A stretch of 64,000 bases of DNA from Plutella xylostella (Eukaryota; Arthropoda; Insecta; Lepidoptera; Plutellidae): NCBI RefSeq assembly GCF_932276165.1, contig NC_064005.1:2728001-2792000 (forward strand). The letters run 5' to 3'. Every line of letters starts with the position of its first letter. Position 1 is the stretch's first letter. The position numbers and the translations under genes are program-made. This document shows positions 1 to 12,600 of this stretch, piece by piece. Under the pieces are notes generated by a model that worked only from the letters and a program-made list of their open reading frames with translations, searched no databases and was not told where the DNA came from.

Positions 1-303
1 GAATACATAAAATAAAATCAGAATTGAAAAAGCTACTTTGTATATTATAAATAAAATTAATATGCAACTGAAAATCAAAGGAAGATTGAAATAGATTATT
101 CTGAGCTACGAAATCGTTTCGAAGATCCAAAACAAAACTAACGGACCCTTATCTGACAGTGAAGTATACTGTAATGTTTGACAGTTTTTTTTTCTATATT
201 TTTTGGTTGGACTTCGTACTCGACAAAATTTTAGATTTTATTTTTATAAATCTTTTATTTTAGATATCTTTTTGAGTAGTTATATACATAAATATAAGCT
301 AAA
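1..303 (+). promoter_or_regulatory. ETFB upstream region
   Basis: AT-rich sequence before the ETFB start codon. It should hold the promoter and 5' UTR. I see no convincing TATA box or initiator and no other gene. The start codon at 304 follows AAA, so the -3 position is A, a favourable initiation context. Confidence 0.4.
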
Positions 304-3300
304 ATGTCTCGTGTTTTGGTTGGAGTGAAGAGGGTTATCGATTATGCCGTCAAGGTAAGTTATTCAACAAGTTCAAAGGTTAACTTCATGTAAAGTTTTT
401 CCCAGTGTTCCCGTACTACCTGTCTTGGAATGTTTTCGTAGATGTTCCAGACGTGCATCGGAATATTTATCTTCATATTAAACATCAGGGACAATTTAAA
501 ACAATACTTTTTCCAATAGAACCTTAAAAACTTTTGTTTACATTCATGGTGTAAACCTGCCATTGCCATGCATTATTTAAACCTATCTTCTATTCAGGTC
601 CGTGTCAAGCCAGACAAGAGTGGCGTGGTGACCGAGGGAGTGAAGCACTCCATGAACCCTTTTGATGAGATTGCCGTAGAGGAAGCCGTCAGAATGAAGG
701 AGAAGAAACTGGCCAGCGAGGTGATTGCTGTGTCGTGTGGACCCGCCCAGGCTCAGGTGAGAAATAGCAATAGTGCTAGCAATTCCTTGAATTTGGATAA
801 CAAGATTTGTGCAGACAATCATAAAGTCAAATTATCAGACTGCTTTCATTCAACCATTCAACCAAAAAAAATTCGAGCCAATACAGTTCCTACATAGTAT
901 ACCTTGGAGCTATTCTACTCTGCTGGAGAGTGGAGACCTCATTGCCTTTAATTTATGTAAACAGTCAGTGGCAATGACAAAAATATTTCCATGCTCCATG
1001 TTATTTCTATCTTATTTCAGTGCCTCTCTACCACAAGAGGTTGACAGTTGGCTCTGCATACTCCTTTTTGTTCTTCGCCAAGTGCATCAGCTGATCTATG
1101 TGATGATATGTTACTCATGCGTATGTATGTATGTACAATTTTCAGGAAACCCTAAGGACAGCCCTGGCTATGGGAGCTGACCGAGCCATCCATGTGGAGG
1201 TGGCTGCGGCAGAGTATGAGACCCTGCAGCCCATCCATGTCTCCAAGATCCTTGCAAAGTTGGCCCAAGATGAAAAGGCTGACATTGTCATTGTAGGCAA
1301 ACAGGTTGGTTTTTTGTTCAAAAACACAAAATTTACTACTTGTAAAGGACTTTTAGGGGTTGTAAACTTAGTTAAACCCATGAGTTTACTTGAGTGACTT
1401 AAATGTACCTATGTCATCAGCTCAGGACTCAAGTTAACTCTTGGTAGTAATAAAGTTAACCTATTTATACAACATATATTCCACATCTCATACACATTTA
1501 AAATAGGCTTAGGAGGTAAGTCGCCCACAAAATATTTAGTCCGCGGGCGAGTTTACACTTTTTAATTGAAGTTGTAGGTAACTGGCCTGAAGGTTTCACA
1601 AAAGAGGGCCAGTATACACGAAGACAATTATTAGTGGTAAATTGGTCCGAACTGAAAAAGTTTTAATTTTTAAAAATAAAAACAACTAAAAAGTTATAAA
1701 TAAAAAAATATAATTATAAACAAACAAAAAACCCGACTGCACGCTAAAAAGATGAAAACAAGCCCCAATGTTAATGGAAAGTATCGCAGGCGGGGACCAA
1801 CTTGACCGCCACACAATGTATGTACCTATCTAATGGCGCATCCACATATGCCCGGCGGCATGGCCGGCGACCGTGCCGCCGGCATTTGCCGCATCTCAGC
1901 CGCGGCACGCGCGGCTTTTGGTTGTTTGGTTGTAAAGCCGGCGGCCTGTATTCAGCGGCAAGGCGGTCTGAAACCCGGCGGCATAAGCCGGCGGCATGTG
2001 TGGATGCGCCATAAGTAACATTCAGCTAAATGATGGTGAACCCTGGTCCCCGCTTGCGATACTCTCCATTAACATTGGGGCTTGTTTTCATCTTTTTAGC
2101 GTGCAGTCGGGTTTTTTGTTTGTTTATAATTATATTTTTTTATTTATAACTTTTTAGTTGTTTTTATTTTATGAAATTTTATGTCAGTATTTTTAGTTTA
2201 TGAACATTTTTTATTTCAATAATTTTGGTGTTGTGAATTAAATACTTACCTACAATATGCATATTTTTGTAATGTGCTAATCAAGCCCTTTCATTTGATA
2301 CCCCACACGGCATAGTTGGAAAAATATTATTTTTTCGATCATCACTTTATGTCCTCTAGAGGGCGCTATGTACATTTTAATGTAACGTCACATAGCCTAT
2401 AACCCTATAAATCAATACGCTTCTAACGATACCTCATAGGTACATCAAAATCTATCAAGCCGTTTAGGCTACAGGAGGGAACAAAGAAACAGACAAACAT
2501 ACATACATACAAACATACAATCGAAAAACATTACCCTCCTCCTTCGGCAGTCGGGTAATAAAAAATTAAAACTTTTTCAGTTCGGACCAATTTACCACTA
2601 ATAATTGTCTTCGTGTATACTGGCCCTCTTTTGTGAAACCTTCAGGCCAGTTACCTACAACTTCAATTAAAAAGTGTAAACTCGCCCGCGGACTAAATAT
2701 TTTGTGGGCGACTTGCCTCCTAAGCCTACAGTCCCTATTTTGGTATAAGAGTTGTGTAACTGCTATGTTAGCATGTATTAATAATTTTATCTCACTTCAT
2801 TTGTTTTCTTTATTGATAAGACCCACAGTTAGGTATTTAACCAAATATGTGAATAAAAATTATCACTCTGTGATGTAATCATAATAATGATAAGTAAATG
2901 ACTCAAGAAATGTGTTTATTTCTCAGGCCATTGATGATGACTCCAACCAAACTGCACAAATGACTGCTGCCGTGCTGGACTGGGCACAGGGCACTTTCGC
3001 TTCAAAGGTAATTATTATACAGATTGACAAAAAGCCATCACATCCATGCCATGCAACATTTAACTAAATGGCACCAATACCTAATTGTTTACCTGGAGAT
3101 AGGCCTCTGCTAAGGAACGCCACAACTCAGGGCTCAGACCAATAGGGAATATGCATAAAAAAATTTAATACGTTTATTGGATAGTTTTACATAACTTTAT
3201 TATAGTAAAAAAAAATTCAACGCCAAAATAAGTCATTTAAGGTATTTTAAAGAAAGTTAAAAAAATACAACCATCACGGCCACTTTGAAATTCCCGTCAG

Positions 3301-5591
3301 GATGGCGGGCTGATGTGACGTCATAATCTTTTAATTTCACTGCTCAGAATGAGTCCCGTCAGTCGGCATAGATTTTTTACCTAATCAAGTAATCACAGAG
3401 TACTTTTGTATTTTCAACAAACCAATGTTGTCATGGTAACAAACGAAAAAGGAAGTGTATAAAGTGTGATCAGTGGCTGTTTTGTAATGGTAATAAAGTG
3501 TGATCAGTGGCTGTTTTGTAATGGGAGCTCGTAAATAGCTACTAGTAGCTCTTTTGAAATGGGAGCGTGCAAACCAGGGGACCTTTGTACACAATATTAC
3601 GCTATTATGGCAATATGAATATAAAGTAATATTTGTATTGTATGTAAGTACTTACTGTAACTTTGGTTCTCAGTAAGAGAGGCTAGGGTTAGTGGGTCAT
3701 TCTATATTTTTTTTTTATCTGTGGGGGTGTAAGAACCTGCACCTGGCTCTCTTGAATGGAACCATTGTGCATATCTCAAAGTGCTAAACCCCCTTCCTAA
3801 GCTTGGACCATTTCCCACCAGGCTGGTCCACTGCGGATTGGTGGGTTCACATATCTAAATGTGCTTAATCTAAATATTGAGGTTTCCTCACGATGTTTTC
3901 TTTCACATGCTACATGATTATCCCCGAATTTAATTCTACAAAAATAATAACGTATAACATACATATTATCTTTTATTTATAATGAAAAGTTTTCGCAGCT
4001 GGCCACAGTTTACTCGTTCATACTGCGTAATAAATTTAATGTGTCCAGTTCTTCTGATTACGAGAATTGTTCCATAACTTAATTTAGAAAAAATAACAAC
4101 TTTTGAAATATACTAACGACTGCCATTATAACCTAAAAGTAGAAAGAGCAACTTGTGTCATGTTCATGTCATAATACTTACAATACAAATTTATTTTTAT
4201 TGTGTTGAAATATGGAGCATATTTGAGTGGCTCGTTGACAGGCGAATGGCTGTTTACGCCTCATTACAAAAGAACAACTAGTGGCAGTTCATACACTACC
4301 AACAAAAATATAAAAAGTACTAAATTTTGCAAACAAACAAGCATATCAAACAAGAACTGGAGAGGTTATAGGAGGCTAGGATCTATTGGAAGATTTTTTA
4401 TGTAATCCATCGTATCTGATCACAACGAGCATCACAAACACTCGGTGACATTAACATTTCTTTGTTTACACTTGACATTTATTTAACTTCCGCCGTAAAC
4501 GCAAAGAAGTTATTATTCTGAGATTGATATATAAAGAATTTTGACGTCACATCCGCCCTAAGAAAATGGGTGACGTTTCTCTGAAGTTAGAATTTACCGA
4601 AGTTTATTTGTACTTTTCAACTTCATTTACTTGCTCAAAAATAAATTATAATCAAAAATATTGATGGAGGCGTAGTTATAAAAAAACAAAGTTTATTATA
4701 AATAATATTTGAACCTCTTGCATATTCCCTATTATTCCGACAGTCATCTTTGGCCCATATGATCCCTTTAGAAGCCGAACTTTAATAACCTCTTTAAGGC
4801 CGGATGTCGTATACTAATTCCAAGCTTCGTGTTTCCAAACACCTCTTAGTTCACACAGAATGTAAAGACATCATAATTATTATTCCAGATCGAGAAGTCG
4901 GACGCGGGTCTGACGGTGACGCGCGAGATCGACGGCGGGCTGGAGACGGTGAAGACCAAGGTGCCCGTCGTCATCAGCGCCGACCTGCGCCTCAACGAGC
5001 CCAGATACGCTACACTGCCTAATATTATGGTGAGATGTCTGAGTTACTTACGCTGTCTGGTTATGACAAACTTGAGCATTTTCTATGTAACAATGCTGCA
5101 CATCTAGGTCTATATAGCAGATCTATGTACTTACGTCTATATGTTTGAACCCACCAACCGTCAGTGGACCAGTGTGGAAGTGGAAGGAAATGGTCCAAGC
5201 TTAGCAAGGCAGTTTAGACCTCGTTGATATGATGAGAGTGCAGATACTTACACCCCCACAGATAATAGAAAAGAAGGGAAGTCCGAATACTTTTTAGTCC
5301 TTTGTATACATTATGCAATACTATTTATAAGAGACCTATTTTGGACAGACAAGTCTCTCGTCTGCCCTGGCTATTGTTGACTTTTACTTTGCACTAATCC
5401 AACTATCTCCATCTCAACAGAAAGCCAAGAAGAAGCCGCTAAAGAAGGTGAAGCCCTCAGACCTCGGAGTGGACATCGCTCCTCGCATCAAGATCGTGTC
5501 CGTGGAGGACCCCCCGGTGAGACAGGCGGGCGCCGTGGTGCCCGACGTCGACGCACTCATCGGGAAACTCAAGGAGGGCGGCCATGTTTAA
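304..5591 (+). CDS. ETFB: Electron transfer flavoprotein subunit beta (6 exons, complete)
   Basis: Exons: 304-354, 598-756, 1146-1304, 2927-3007, 4889-5029 and 5421-5591. Together they give 762 nt, 253 residues plus TAA, close to the roughly 255 residues usual for the family. The product starts MSRVLVGVKRVIDYAVK. It continues with the family's KSGVVTEGVKHSMNPFDEIA stretch and GADRAIHVEV, and ends with the lysine-rich KAKKKPLKKVKPSDLG tail. All introns are GT-AG and phases agree. In the family, the beta subunit pairs with ETFA in the mitochondrial matrix, binds AMP, and passes electrons from acyl-CoA and other dehydrogenases to ETF-QO. No classical N-terminal presequence is visible, as is usual for this subunit. 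Introns 3 and 4 are long and carry mobile DNA; the exons look intact. Confidence 0.95.
1504..2728. mobile_element. Nested fold-back element in ETFB intron 3
   Basis: The outer inverted arms are about 168 bp each (1504-1671 and 2561-2728) and nearly perfect reverse complements. Directly inside the left arm lies a second inverted pair of about 127 bp (1673-1799 and 2044-2170). Inside its loop sits a GC-rich short element (1834-2011) with its own terminal inverted repeats. The remaining 2171-2560 segment resembles a dispersed repeat ('cctttcatttgataccccacacgg') also seen near 57170. No transposase frame is present, so this looks like non-autonomous fold-back elements inserted into one another. 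Confidence 0.75.
1834..2011. mobile_element. Short GC-rich inverted-repeat element (MITE)
   Basis: About 178 bp, starting TGGCGCATCCACAT and ending with the near-perfect inverse (ATGTGGATGCGCCA with one difference nearby). It is flanked on both sides by TAA (1831-1833 and 2012-2014), a 3-bp target duplication of the type made by PIF/Harbinger elements. The interior is rich in GCCGGCGGC-like words. It has no coding capacity. The superfamily assignment is inference from the target duplication only. Confidence 0.55.
3141..4733. mobile_element. Probable non-autonomous DNA element in ETFB intron 4
   Basis: A 14-bp terminal inverted repeat (AATAGGGAATATGC at 3141-3154, its complement at 4720-4733) bounds about 1.6 kb of AT-rich sequence with no transposase. 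It contains a direct repeat of about 33 bp at roughly 3460-3525 ('aaagtgtgatcagtggctg' twice) and a SINE fragment. Short inverted ends alone are weak proof, so the boundaries are tentative. Confidence 0.4.
3714..3900 (-). repeat. SINE fragment (same family as 61246-61575)
   Basis: On the minus strand this matches the 3' part of the full-length SINE at 61246-61575. It shares 'cctggtgggaaatggtcc', 'gagagccaggtgcagg' and 'cttacacccccacaga' type words. The tRNA-like head is missing. Further fragments lie at about 5148-5280 and 6948-7018. Confidence 0.7.
5148..5280 (+). repeat. SINE fragment in ETFB intron 5
   Basis: A diverged plus-strand copy of the same SINE tail ('gtggaccagtgtgg', 'aaatggtccaagctta', 'acttacacccccacag'). 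Headless and without coding potential. Confidence 0.65.
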
Positions 5592-5812
5592 ACCTCCTTC
5601 CGTAAGGCATCGTTCTAATAGAACGCGAATCGCGACGTAAGCGATGCGACTTGCAACCATCGTCGGTTTGCATAACACAAACATTTAAGACACCATTTAG
5701 GTCACCTTTTTGGCATCGCATTAAAGCGTAGTTCTATTAGGACGACGCCTGAAACCTAACCTATAACGCACCAATTAATGTAAAAATATAGAATCGTTGT
5801 ATAGAGAGTATG

Positions 5813-5818
5813 TTTATT
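5813..5818 (-). other. Candidate DCAF10 polyadenylation signal
   Basis: TTTATT on the plus strand gives AATAAA on the minus strand, about 320 bp past the DCAF10 stop. It lies inside the ETFB 3' UTR, so the two mRNAs probably overlap tail to tail. Confidence 0.4.
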
Positions 5819-6086
5819 ATTGCTAATATAAGCTGTTTGAGATTTTTTGTGGTTGTTTTCTACTCGTTATTTCTTCTGTGCTTATATATTTATAGGTATG
5901 AAACTTTGTAAAGATTCAAAATAAGATAATTTACTTCTTGGTAAAAGTTGTTCAGTTTGAAACAGAAATATACACACTATATTATTATTGAGATATCTTA
6001 TGCGTACAATGTTTGTCTGCTAATCATAACAGTACACAAGCAGCCTTAAAAATCTGTTAGCAGCCTATATTTTTACCCCAGATACA

Positions 6087-6124
6087 AATAAAACAACACA
6101 ATCTGTCGTCAACTATTTAATAAA
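6087..6124 (+). other. ETFB polyadenylation signals
   Basis: AATAAA occurs at 6087-6092 and again at 6119-6124, about 0.5 kb past the ETFB stop. Either would place the ETFB mRNA end close to or inside the DCAF10 last exon on the other strand. Transcript ends are not known from sequence. Confidence 0.5.
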
Positions 6125-6139
6125 GTCCTATGATATCAC

Positions 6140-9100
6140 TCAGTGCAGCTGCTCCCCGCTGAAGGGCTCGTACCACACGATCTTGCCCTCGAGGCAGCCG
6201 GTGACCAGCAGCGGGCCGCGCGGGCTGAACTTGGAGCTCACCACGATGTCCTGGTGGATGCCGAGGCTCTGGCCCACCTGGAGAGAGAATTGATTGATGT
6301 AGCAAAAAAAACAAAAACGATTGGTAACTTTTGGGGTTGTCATGTTCTAGAATGGAGAAAAGTAGGTCAGAAATAGATGAGGAATGAGGAATAACGAGAT
6401 CCTGATCCTCTCCCTTCTATCCTCAAGGTGCTGTTATCTATCCAGCAGCGGGATCTACGGGAGGGCTTTGGTGGCTGATGATGATTAGGTCAAAATTCTA
6501 ATCCGTAATAGGCTTGCTAAAGAGCTAGTCAGAGGAGGTAAACAAACGAGTTTTGTTTCAACGGCCGTATAAAACATCATTATTTAAATTATAAATGGAT
6601 GGATACATAGACATAAGGCCTTGGCTCCATTGGTGCGTTGCGTCGACGCAGCCATATATTTTCACAACCGTTCCTTTGCGACGACGCGACGACGTGATGA
6701 AATGCAGGGCAACGCACCAATGGGGCCTCACCAATTAGAGAACATAGAGGTGTATCGTTCTTGTCGCACTGACCTCGACCATGGGCGTGGGTCCCTGCAG
6801 GCCGGGCACGCAGTGCGGCAGCTCGCTGCAAGACTCATTAAGCGCTAGAAGTCTCATGCCGCGGCCGAAGGGAGAACACACGAGCCGCCCGTCCGCCGAG
6901 TAGCACAGCTCCTGGAGTTACAAATTAATTATATTCTATTCTATTCTCTGTGGGGGTGTAAGCACCTGCACCTGGCTCTCTCGAATGGAACCGTTGTGTT
7001 TAAACTGCCTTGGACCATTTCCCCACCGAATTACAGATAAAGTAAGTAGATATTTAAACTTATTTTTTGTTTAAATCGAATAATCGGCGACGATGTGGCA
7101 GTGTTTAGTAACTTCAACTGGTGCCGAAAGAAATTTGTTCCCGGGTCTATAGCTCTATTCAGCTAAGATGAACGCTATGATGATTCTGTGTATACTCATT
7201 AAATTTGATTGGATGCCAATAAGTCTATAGACAAAATCGTTACAGTTTCAAAATTAGATGTTTTCAAAACCGTAAAACTCAAAAAGTCACAGGAATAATC
7301 TTAGCTGAAATAAAGTAAGTAAGTAGGTTGTGCCCTGTGTGTGGTATGTGCGTACCTTGATGAAGCCCTTCCCCTCGTTGGTCTCCTCGATGTAGTAGAG
7401 CAGCCGGTCGCGGTTCTCGCGGATGTGGTGCGCGGGGTCCGCCGGCGCCGGCGTCTGCCCCGACATGGACGGAGATGTGCTAAGGAGTTAGAGAAAGATT
7501 ATAGCAGAGTACATAAGTGTTGCGCAGGCGCAGCCGGACATAAAAGTGTAAGAAACGGAAATCTAAACTAAATAATTATTTTGACGACCTAGTGTTCAAT
7601 TGAATTATTGAGATTATCAATCGCTTAACAATGCTAACGTATATTATTCAACGGTTGGGGAATGCCTCGCCAAACAAACACTAACGCGACTTAATAAAAC
7701 CGAGAGTGAATTATCACTAATGGTAAAAATTCCCGACCAATTTAACAAACCCAAAGACTCGTTTTTTCTTTCCCCATGCGACATGACTGAAATAGATAAA
7801 ATTATATCTGCTCTAAAAACAGAATCTGCTCCTGGTTGGGACGGAATTCCCAACAAAGTGTTGAAGCTTTCTAAACATATACTGGTTCCTCTATTGACTT
7901 ACGTCTGCAATCTCAGTATTTCTGCTGGAAAAGTTCCACATGGACTTAAGATTGCAAATATCTGTCCTATTCACAAATCTGGAACTTCTTCAATGCCCAG
8001 TAACTATCGACCCATATCGCTATTAACATCCATATCAAAGATCCTAGAAAAGGTTGTTAACAAAAGACTGCTGGCATATCTTGAAAGTATGGGCCTATTG
8101 TCTGATAACCAATACGGATTCCGCAACAACAGATCAACTGAAGATGCAGTAACAAATCTTGTAGATCACATCGTGACCAAACTCGATACTGGTGATATGT
8201 GCGTAGGTGTTTTCCTCGATTTTGCGAAAGCATTCGACACAGTTTCACGTCCAATTCTGTTAAAAAAAATGGAATGCTATGGAATTCGCGGTATTGCATT
8301 GGACTGGTTTACCTCTTACCTTAGTGAACGTGAACAAAGATTACGGGTTGGCGAGCACTACAGTGACAGTAGAACGATAGGTTTTGGCGTGCCTCAGGGC
8401 AGTGTGCTTGGTCCTACTCTCTTTCTACTCTACATTAATGATCTTTGCTCAATAAACCTATCCAATGCAAAGCTCTTCACCTTTGCTGATGATACGGCGA
8501 TTGTATTCCGTGGTAAAAGTTGGGAAGAGGCTTATTCTGCAGCCCAAACTGGAATTGACAGAGTGAATGTATGGCTTGCACACAATCTACTCACATTAAA
8601 CGCCGACAAAACAAAGGTGATCGAATTCTGTGTCTCCAGGCGTACTGCCCCTCACTCATTGTTTGCAATTCGCTTACATACTTGTGAAAACGACCTCTTA
8701 TGTAACTGTCCTTCCTTCCAACGTGTCCATAGCATCAAATACCTTGGCGTTTTCCTTGACAGTTCCCTATCGTGGGCCATGCAAATAGACTCAATTTCAT
8801 CCCGTACAAGGAAGCTGTTGCATATATTTAGACGGCTAAGGGACATAGCTACAGAAGCAATTATTAAAACTATTTATTTCTCACTAGCTCAATCAATATT
8901 CAACTACTGCATAACTACTTGGGGTTCGGGATGTAAATCGCGCCTACTTAAAGTTGAGCGCGCACAACGTGCTTTACTTAAAGTTTCTTATAAGAAACCC
9001 AGGCAGTATCGCACTGATGCCCTCTATAATGAAACAAAGGTACTTAGCATTCGTCGACTATTTATACTAGCCACGGCGCTAAGATTCCATAAAGCAGCTT

Positions 9101-9573
9101 TACTGACCTTACCGCAACTACATCGTCCACAAAGATGTTTAAAATGGACCCTACCGACTATCAAACTAAAATTTGGCAAAAGATGCTTTAACTACATGGG
9201 ACCTTACATTTACACAAAACTACATAATCTAATAGATATAGTCAATTCCACTAGATTCATTTGTAAGAATAAAATATGCACCTGGCTTCTTGGACTCAAT
9301 TATGAATCAACTGAGTCATTTATACCGAAATAAAAACAGATCAGTGGTTGATTCCAACATCCCAAGACTATTTCGCAGAGCTAACCATACTTCCTTACTT
9401 ATCTATATATGTATATAATACAGACACATACAATACACCACCTACCAACATCTTACTAATACACATACCAACAACATAATTATACTAACGTGATCACACA
9501 CTCACATACTCACACACACATATAAACACACACACGCACTCATAAACACACACACACACACACTCACATACAC

Positions 9574-9606
<33 letters not shown>

Positions 9607-12600
9607 AACACACACACACACACACATAATCATAATCAATTCAAATTTAAACGGGTTTATATTTTATTTTACTTAGTTACTAACTGTACTTGTAATTGTA
9701 CATATTTTCTTGTAACACTCTAATATATATTTTAAATGTTTGTAAAATAGTGTGGAAGAGTGAAAGCTAGCCCCTACAACACAGGGAATCCTAGTGTAGG
9801 GACTAGAGATAAGATGCATTTGTGTGAACTTTTACTTAGCACCAAATAAATAAACGATTTGTATTTAATTGTTAAATTATCATAAACCATAGGTAAATGT
9901 CGGATAATGAAAATAAGTCTTTCCAAAAACTAACTTTTTTTCTCTACTTATATTTGACCGGTATTTCCCTTGTTGCTACTCTCGGTAGTCTGCTACAAAT
10001 TGTATTTAAATGCCTTAATTAGAGTGTCAGTATTTATATTTTTATATAGAATAGTGTTTGTAGCTAGCGCACCTAACTTAAACACAAATAAGATGCCCTA
10101 TCATATACCTCAGTCTATCGCTGTCGACATGGCGGGGCAGGAGGCGCGCGGGGGCGGGGCGCGCGGCGCGGGGGCGGGCGGGCGGTGGCGGCGCGATGCC
10201 CGTGTTGATGCCCATTATCCGCTGCATGTTGAAGTTGCGACCCACCTGCCCTCTGGTGGGGGAAATGGTTCAACGTAAAGATGATAAACTAAATCACTCC
10301 ATACAAAATAAGGAGGTGATGTATTGGGTGATGATTAGGTGTTATTATATTTTTTATAGTAGGTATGAATGCTATGAGAGGAAATTTAACTTTAGCTAAA
10401 CAAGCCCGCCCGACGCGCCGCATTTAAACATAATAATTACTGGGAACATATTCATTTCCCCTCTTTACTTAGTTAAAGTAATGTTACTTACCTACTAGCC
10501 ATTTCTCTTAACATTCTCTGTTGTCTTATCGTGATCTGCGCCTCCCACACGTCGTTTTGTATACTTGATAGTCCTTGCTGTAACAAAAAACATATATATG
10601 TTTTATTGTAATTTTGGTATTTGCGCTGATAGCTCAGTGGGAGACATCACAACATTAGAGATCTGTTCTCCATTCACACAAGAGTGCCAATACTCAGAGC
10701 TCTGACTACAGCTACCTTATCTAGATATATGTACTATATTATAGTTACTAAGGTGACAATACTCACAGCTCCGACCACGGCCACGTTGTTGTTGCTGGCG
10801 GGCCCCACGGGCGCGGCGGCGGCGGGCGCTATAGTGAACCTTACCTACATACACACTAGGGTGACAATACTCACAGCTCCGACCACGGCCACGTTGTTGT
10901 TGCCGGCGGGCCCCACGGGCGCGGCGGCGGCGGGCGCGGTGGCCCCCTGCGCCTCAGTAATATCAACCCTACCTACATACACACAAGGGTGACAATACTC
11001 ACAGCTCCGACCACGGCCACGTTGTTGTTGCCGGCGGGCCCCACGGGCGCGGCGGCGGCGGGCGCGGTGGCCCCCTGTGCTGAGGGCTCGGTGCGTGACG
11101 TCACCGGCTCGCCTTCTTGCTCCTGGCTCGAGCTTTCTGATGTTGAGCTGCTGGGGGATGGGATTGTGGAGATTAGGTTCTGTTTGCAGAATTAATTTAT
11201 TTTGGCTCCTCTTAGTTTCAATGAATATTTGCTGGATAATAGTAGTAATAGATAATTATTAATCAATTTACAGACCAATTTAATTTGGGGGAATAAATTA
11301 TTTTGTAGTCAACAATCCAATCGACGACCTATTTTAGCACGGAATGGTGTGAGCAGGCCCAAGAAATGGATAAGTGGAAAGTTCAAGGAGAGACCTTTGC
11401 CCAGCAGTAGGACACTAGAGGTTGAGGAAAAAATAATCCAATCATGAGTGCGAAATGTGCTAGATGATTCCACATCTACCTCTAATGTCTCACTTCTTCG
11501 AACCTTTTCTAGTCAAGAATGTGCCAAAACAAAGAGATAAACGGACAGACAGCAAAGTTATATTAAAAGAGTTAGTTTTATATGTTTGAATACCGAACGA
11601 CCTTAAAAGACAATCTATCCTAAAATCATAGATACACATTTCACATTCGAGTCTATCAATACTTACTTGTCATGCGTCTCTCGTGGGCTATGCGGGCTAT
11701 GCCTGATGGCGCGGACGGGGCGGCGGCGGGGACGGACACACTCCGTACCTATATGAAGATATAGGTACGGATTGGCTATCCGGACGATCGCACATAGCGT
11801 TTACAATACAATATAGTTACTTGATCTAGGCACCGGTAAGCGCTATGTAGGAAGACGTACCACACCGCTTCGCAGCTGTTAGATAGCCCATTGATCGCCT
11901 GTTAAGAGTCTACTAACTTGTCATGTGTCTCTCTTGGGCTATGCCTGGTGGCGCGGACGGGGCGGCGGCGCGGGGCGGCGCGGCGGCGGGGGCGGCGCGC
12001 GGGGGGGGAACAGTCGCGAGTGCTCTTGTCTGACACACCCTCGTCGGGTTGGATGTCGTGGATGCAAGACCACTGGGGAGGTAAGGTGAGGTGAGAATAG
12101 ATCAGAATGTTTGTAAATATTGGTCGCCAAAATAACATAACAGATAAAATACTTACTAGGAAAAACATTCTTTAAATACAGGCAAACTTGAATTTGACGA
12201 AATTTAAAGTGACCTACTTATAATATGTATAGCTACAAAAATACAAGGTATATTTATTTATTTACTTATTCTACCGGTGAGGTTTATATCACAAAACTGT
12301 AAGAAATATTTTGAAAACAAAAATAAAGAAAATATTTAAGAACATCACAACAAAAGTAATTAGTAATTACCTTAATTTTCTTCAAACATACAAAACACCA
12401 TTCTACACCTACTATGTAAATTATAAACAATAAAATATAATACTAAACAGGACGGGTGCTAATTGAGAAGTGTCCTCACCAGACTTACCTCTGAGCGGTC
12501 GTCGTGGCTGATGTTCCTGCTGAGCGCCGTCCAGCCCTGCGGGTGAATCTGCCGAGGGAAACAACATGCCGGTAATTAAGTTTACTTCAAAATTAAGATG

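Noticed and set aside
10684..11195. Plus-strand Ala-rich proteins
   Set aside because: Antisense of DCAF10 exon 7 and its copies; the minus-strand reading joins in frame to the next DCAF10 exon.
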